From NCBI GenBank assembly GCA_002840755.1, contig PHBZ01000007.1, positions 124,001 to 188,000 on the forward strand: a stretch of 64,000 nt of DNA, read 5' to 3'. The position numbers were made by a program, and so were the translations under genes. This document shows, piece after piece, positions 63,511 to 64,000 of the stretch (positions within the stretch are counted from its first letter, which is position 1; the number at the start of each line of letters is the position of its first letter). The stretch is from Chloroflexi bacterium HGW-Chloroflexi-10. GTDB taxonomy: Bacteria; Chloroflexota; Anaerolineae; Anaerolineales; Anaerolineaceae. The notes under the pieces were generated by a model, which worked only from the letters and a program-made list of their open reading frames with translations, was not told the origin of the DNA and made no database searches.

Positions 63511-64000
63511 ATGAATAATACTTCGAAAAACACAATTACACAAGAGAAATCGGCATTATTGGAATATAAATCTATTCAATACCGAAAAACAATTCTTTCT
63601 CTAATTTATTCAGCAAAAGCAGGACATACCGGAGGAAGTCTATCTTGTGTGGATATACTCAATGTCCTCTACAATCAAACCATGAACATTTATAAAGAAA
63701 ATTTTTCAGATTACAATCGTGATCATTATGTTCATAGCAAAGGTCACTCTGTTGAAGCTTTGTATGCTGTTCTTTTGGACCTTGGATTCTATTCCATCGA
63801 AGAATTAATGACCATTGAAAAATTCAACTCCCCCTTCATTGGGCATCCCACGCGCAGCATTCCTGGTATTGAGCAAAATACAGGAGCTCTAGGACACGGA
63901 TTATCTCTTTCAGTTGGCATGGCATTAGCTGCCAAGTTGGATCATCGCAATAACCGGATTTTCACCATCATGGGAGATGGAGAATTAACCGAGGGTTCTA
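63511..64000 (+). CDS. transketolase N-terminal subunit, 3' part outside window
   Basis: 163 codons visible, open at the window edge. The thiamine-diphosphate-binding half of transketolase is recognisable: SAKAGHTGGSLSCVDILNVL, DHYVHSKGHSVEALYAVL, then IGHPTRSIPGIEQNTGALGH and a GDGELTEGS motif that binds Mg2+/ThDP. The opening matches split transketolases whose C-terminal half is a separate gene, expected just beyond the window. With a SorC regulator it probably serves a catabolic pentose or sugar pathway rather than housekeeping metabolism. AGGA precedes the ATG by about 10 nt. Confidence 0.9.
   Translation, partial: MNNTSKNTITQEKSALLEYKSIQYRKTILSLIYSAKAGHTGGSLSCVDILNVLYNQTMNIYKENFSDYNRDHYVHSKGHSVEALYAVLLDLGFYSIEELMTIEKFNSPFIGHPTRSIPGIEQNTGALGHGLSLSVGMALAAKLDHRNNRIFTIMGDGELTEGS

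Overview
This 64 kb window most likely comes from an anaerobic Chloroflexota bacterium of the class Anaerolineae. That is an inference from gene content, because no rRNA or taxonomic marker is present. The content that points there: a MalT-like LAL regulator, a SARP/BTAD regulator, a sugar-receptor/histidine kinase/AraC hybrid, large secreted repeat proteins ending in an 'LP' tail, KimA-like permeases, and frequent GTG/TTG starts after strong Shine-Dalgarno sites. I see no rRNA, tRNA, CRISPR array, transposase or phage gene.

Layout. 1-2656 (minus): a cut-off GT4 glycosyltransferase, a DedA membrane protein and a CPBP protease. 3094-4029: CorA. 4052-6832 (minus): LAL regulator. 7065-9515 (minus): a Tat-exported lipoprotein flavoprotein and a five-heme NapC/NirT-like cytochrome, probably a periplasmic reductase fed by quinol. 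9856-11697 (minus): a KimA-like permease, followed by a relic of the other KimA paralogue (11851-12040). 12278-15926: histidine kinase, response regulator, and a SARP regulator with a degenerate GGDEF domain. 15991-27733: the most striking block. It holds a small protein, an Asp-box secreted protein and an FG-GAP beta-propeller protein, followed with almost no gaps by cytochrome b, a Rieske protein and three membrane-anchored cytochromes c with 6, 12 and 24 CXXCH motifs. I read it as a quinol:cytochrome c oxidoreductase wired to a 42-heme chain, possibly for extracellular electron transfer. 28142-30187: second KimA-like permease. 30194-35862: V4R-domain protein, two GT-C type membrane proteins, and a YqhD-like alcohol dehydrogenase.

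36021-51628 is a beta-1,4-galactan utilisation locus arranged much like Bacillus ganSPQAB. It contains a hybrid sensor/AraC regulator, a binding protein with a C-terminal X25-like module, two MalF/MalG permeases with no ATPase gene, a lipoprotein GH53 endogalactanase, a 609-residue protein of unknown function overlapping a zinc-ribbon protein, a GH42 beta-galactosidase and a second, apparently cytosolic GH53. The implied flow is surface cleavage, oligosaccharide import, then cytosolic trimming to galactose.

51682-57361 looks inserted or rearranged. A P1B-ATPase fragment and a TetR - ABC ATPase - FtsX permease - 41-residue membrane peptide - methyltransferase cassette lie between two copies of a 425 bp direct repeat, which is the 3' end of the second GH53 gene plus its hairpin. 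57702-62378 encodes a 1558-residue secreted beta-helix/Ig-like protein. The window closes with a SorC-family regulator divergent from a transketolase N-terminal subunit that runs off the edge.
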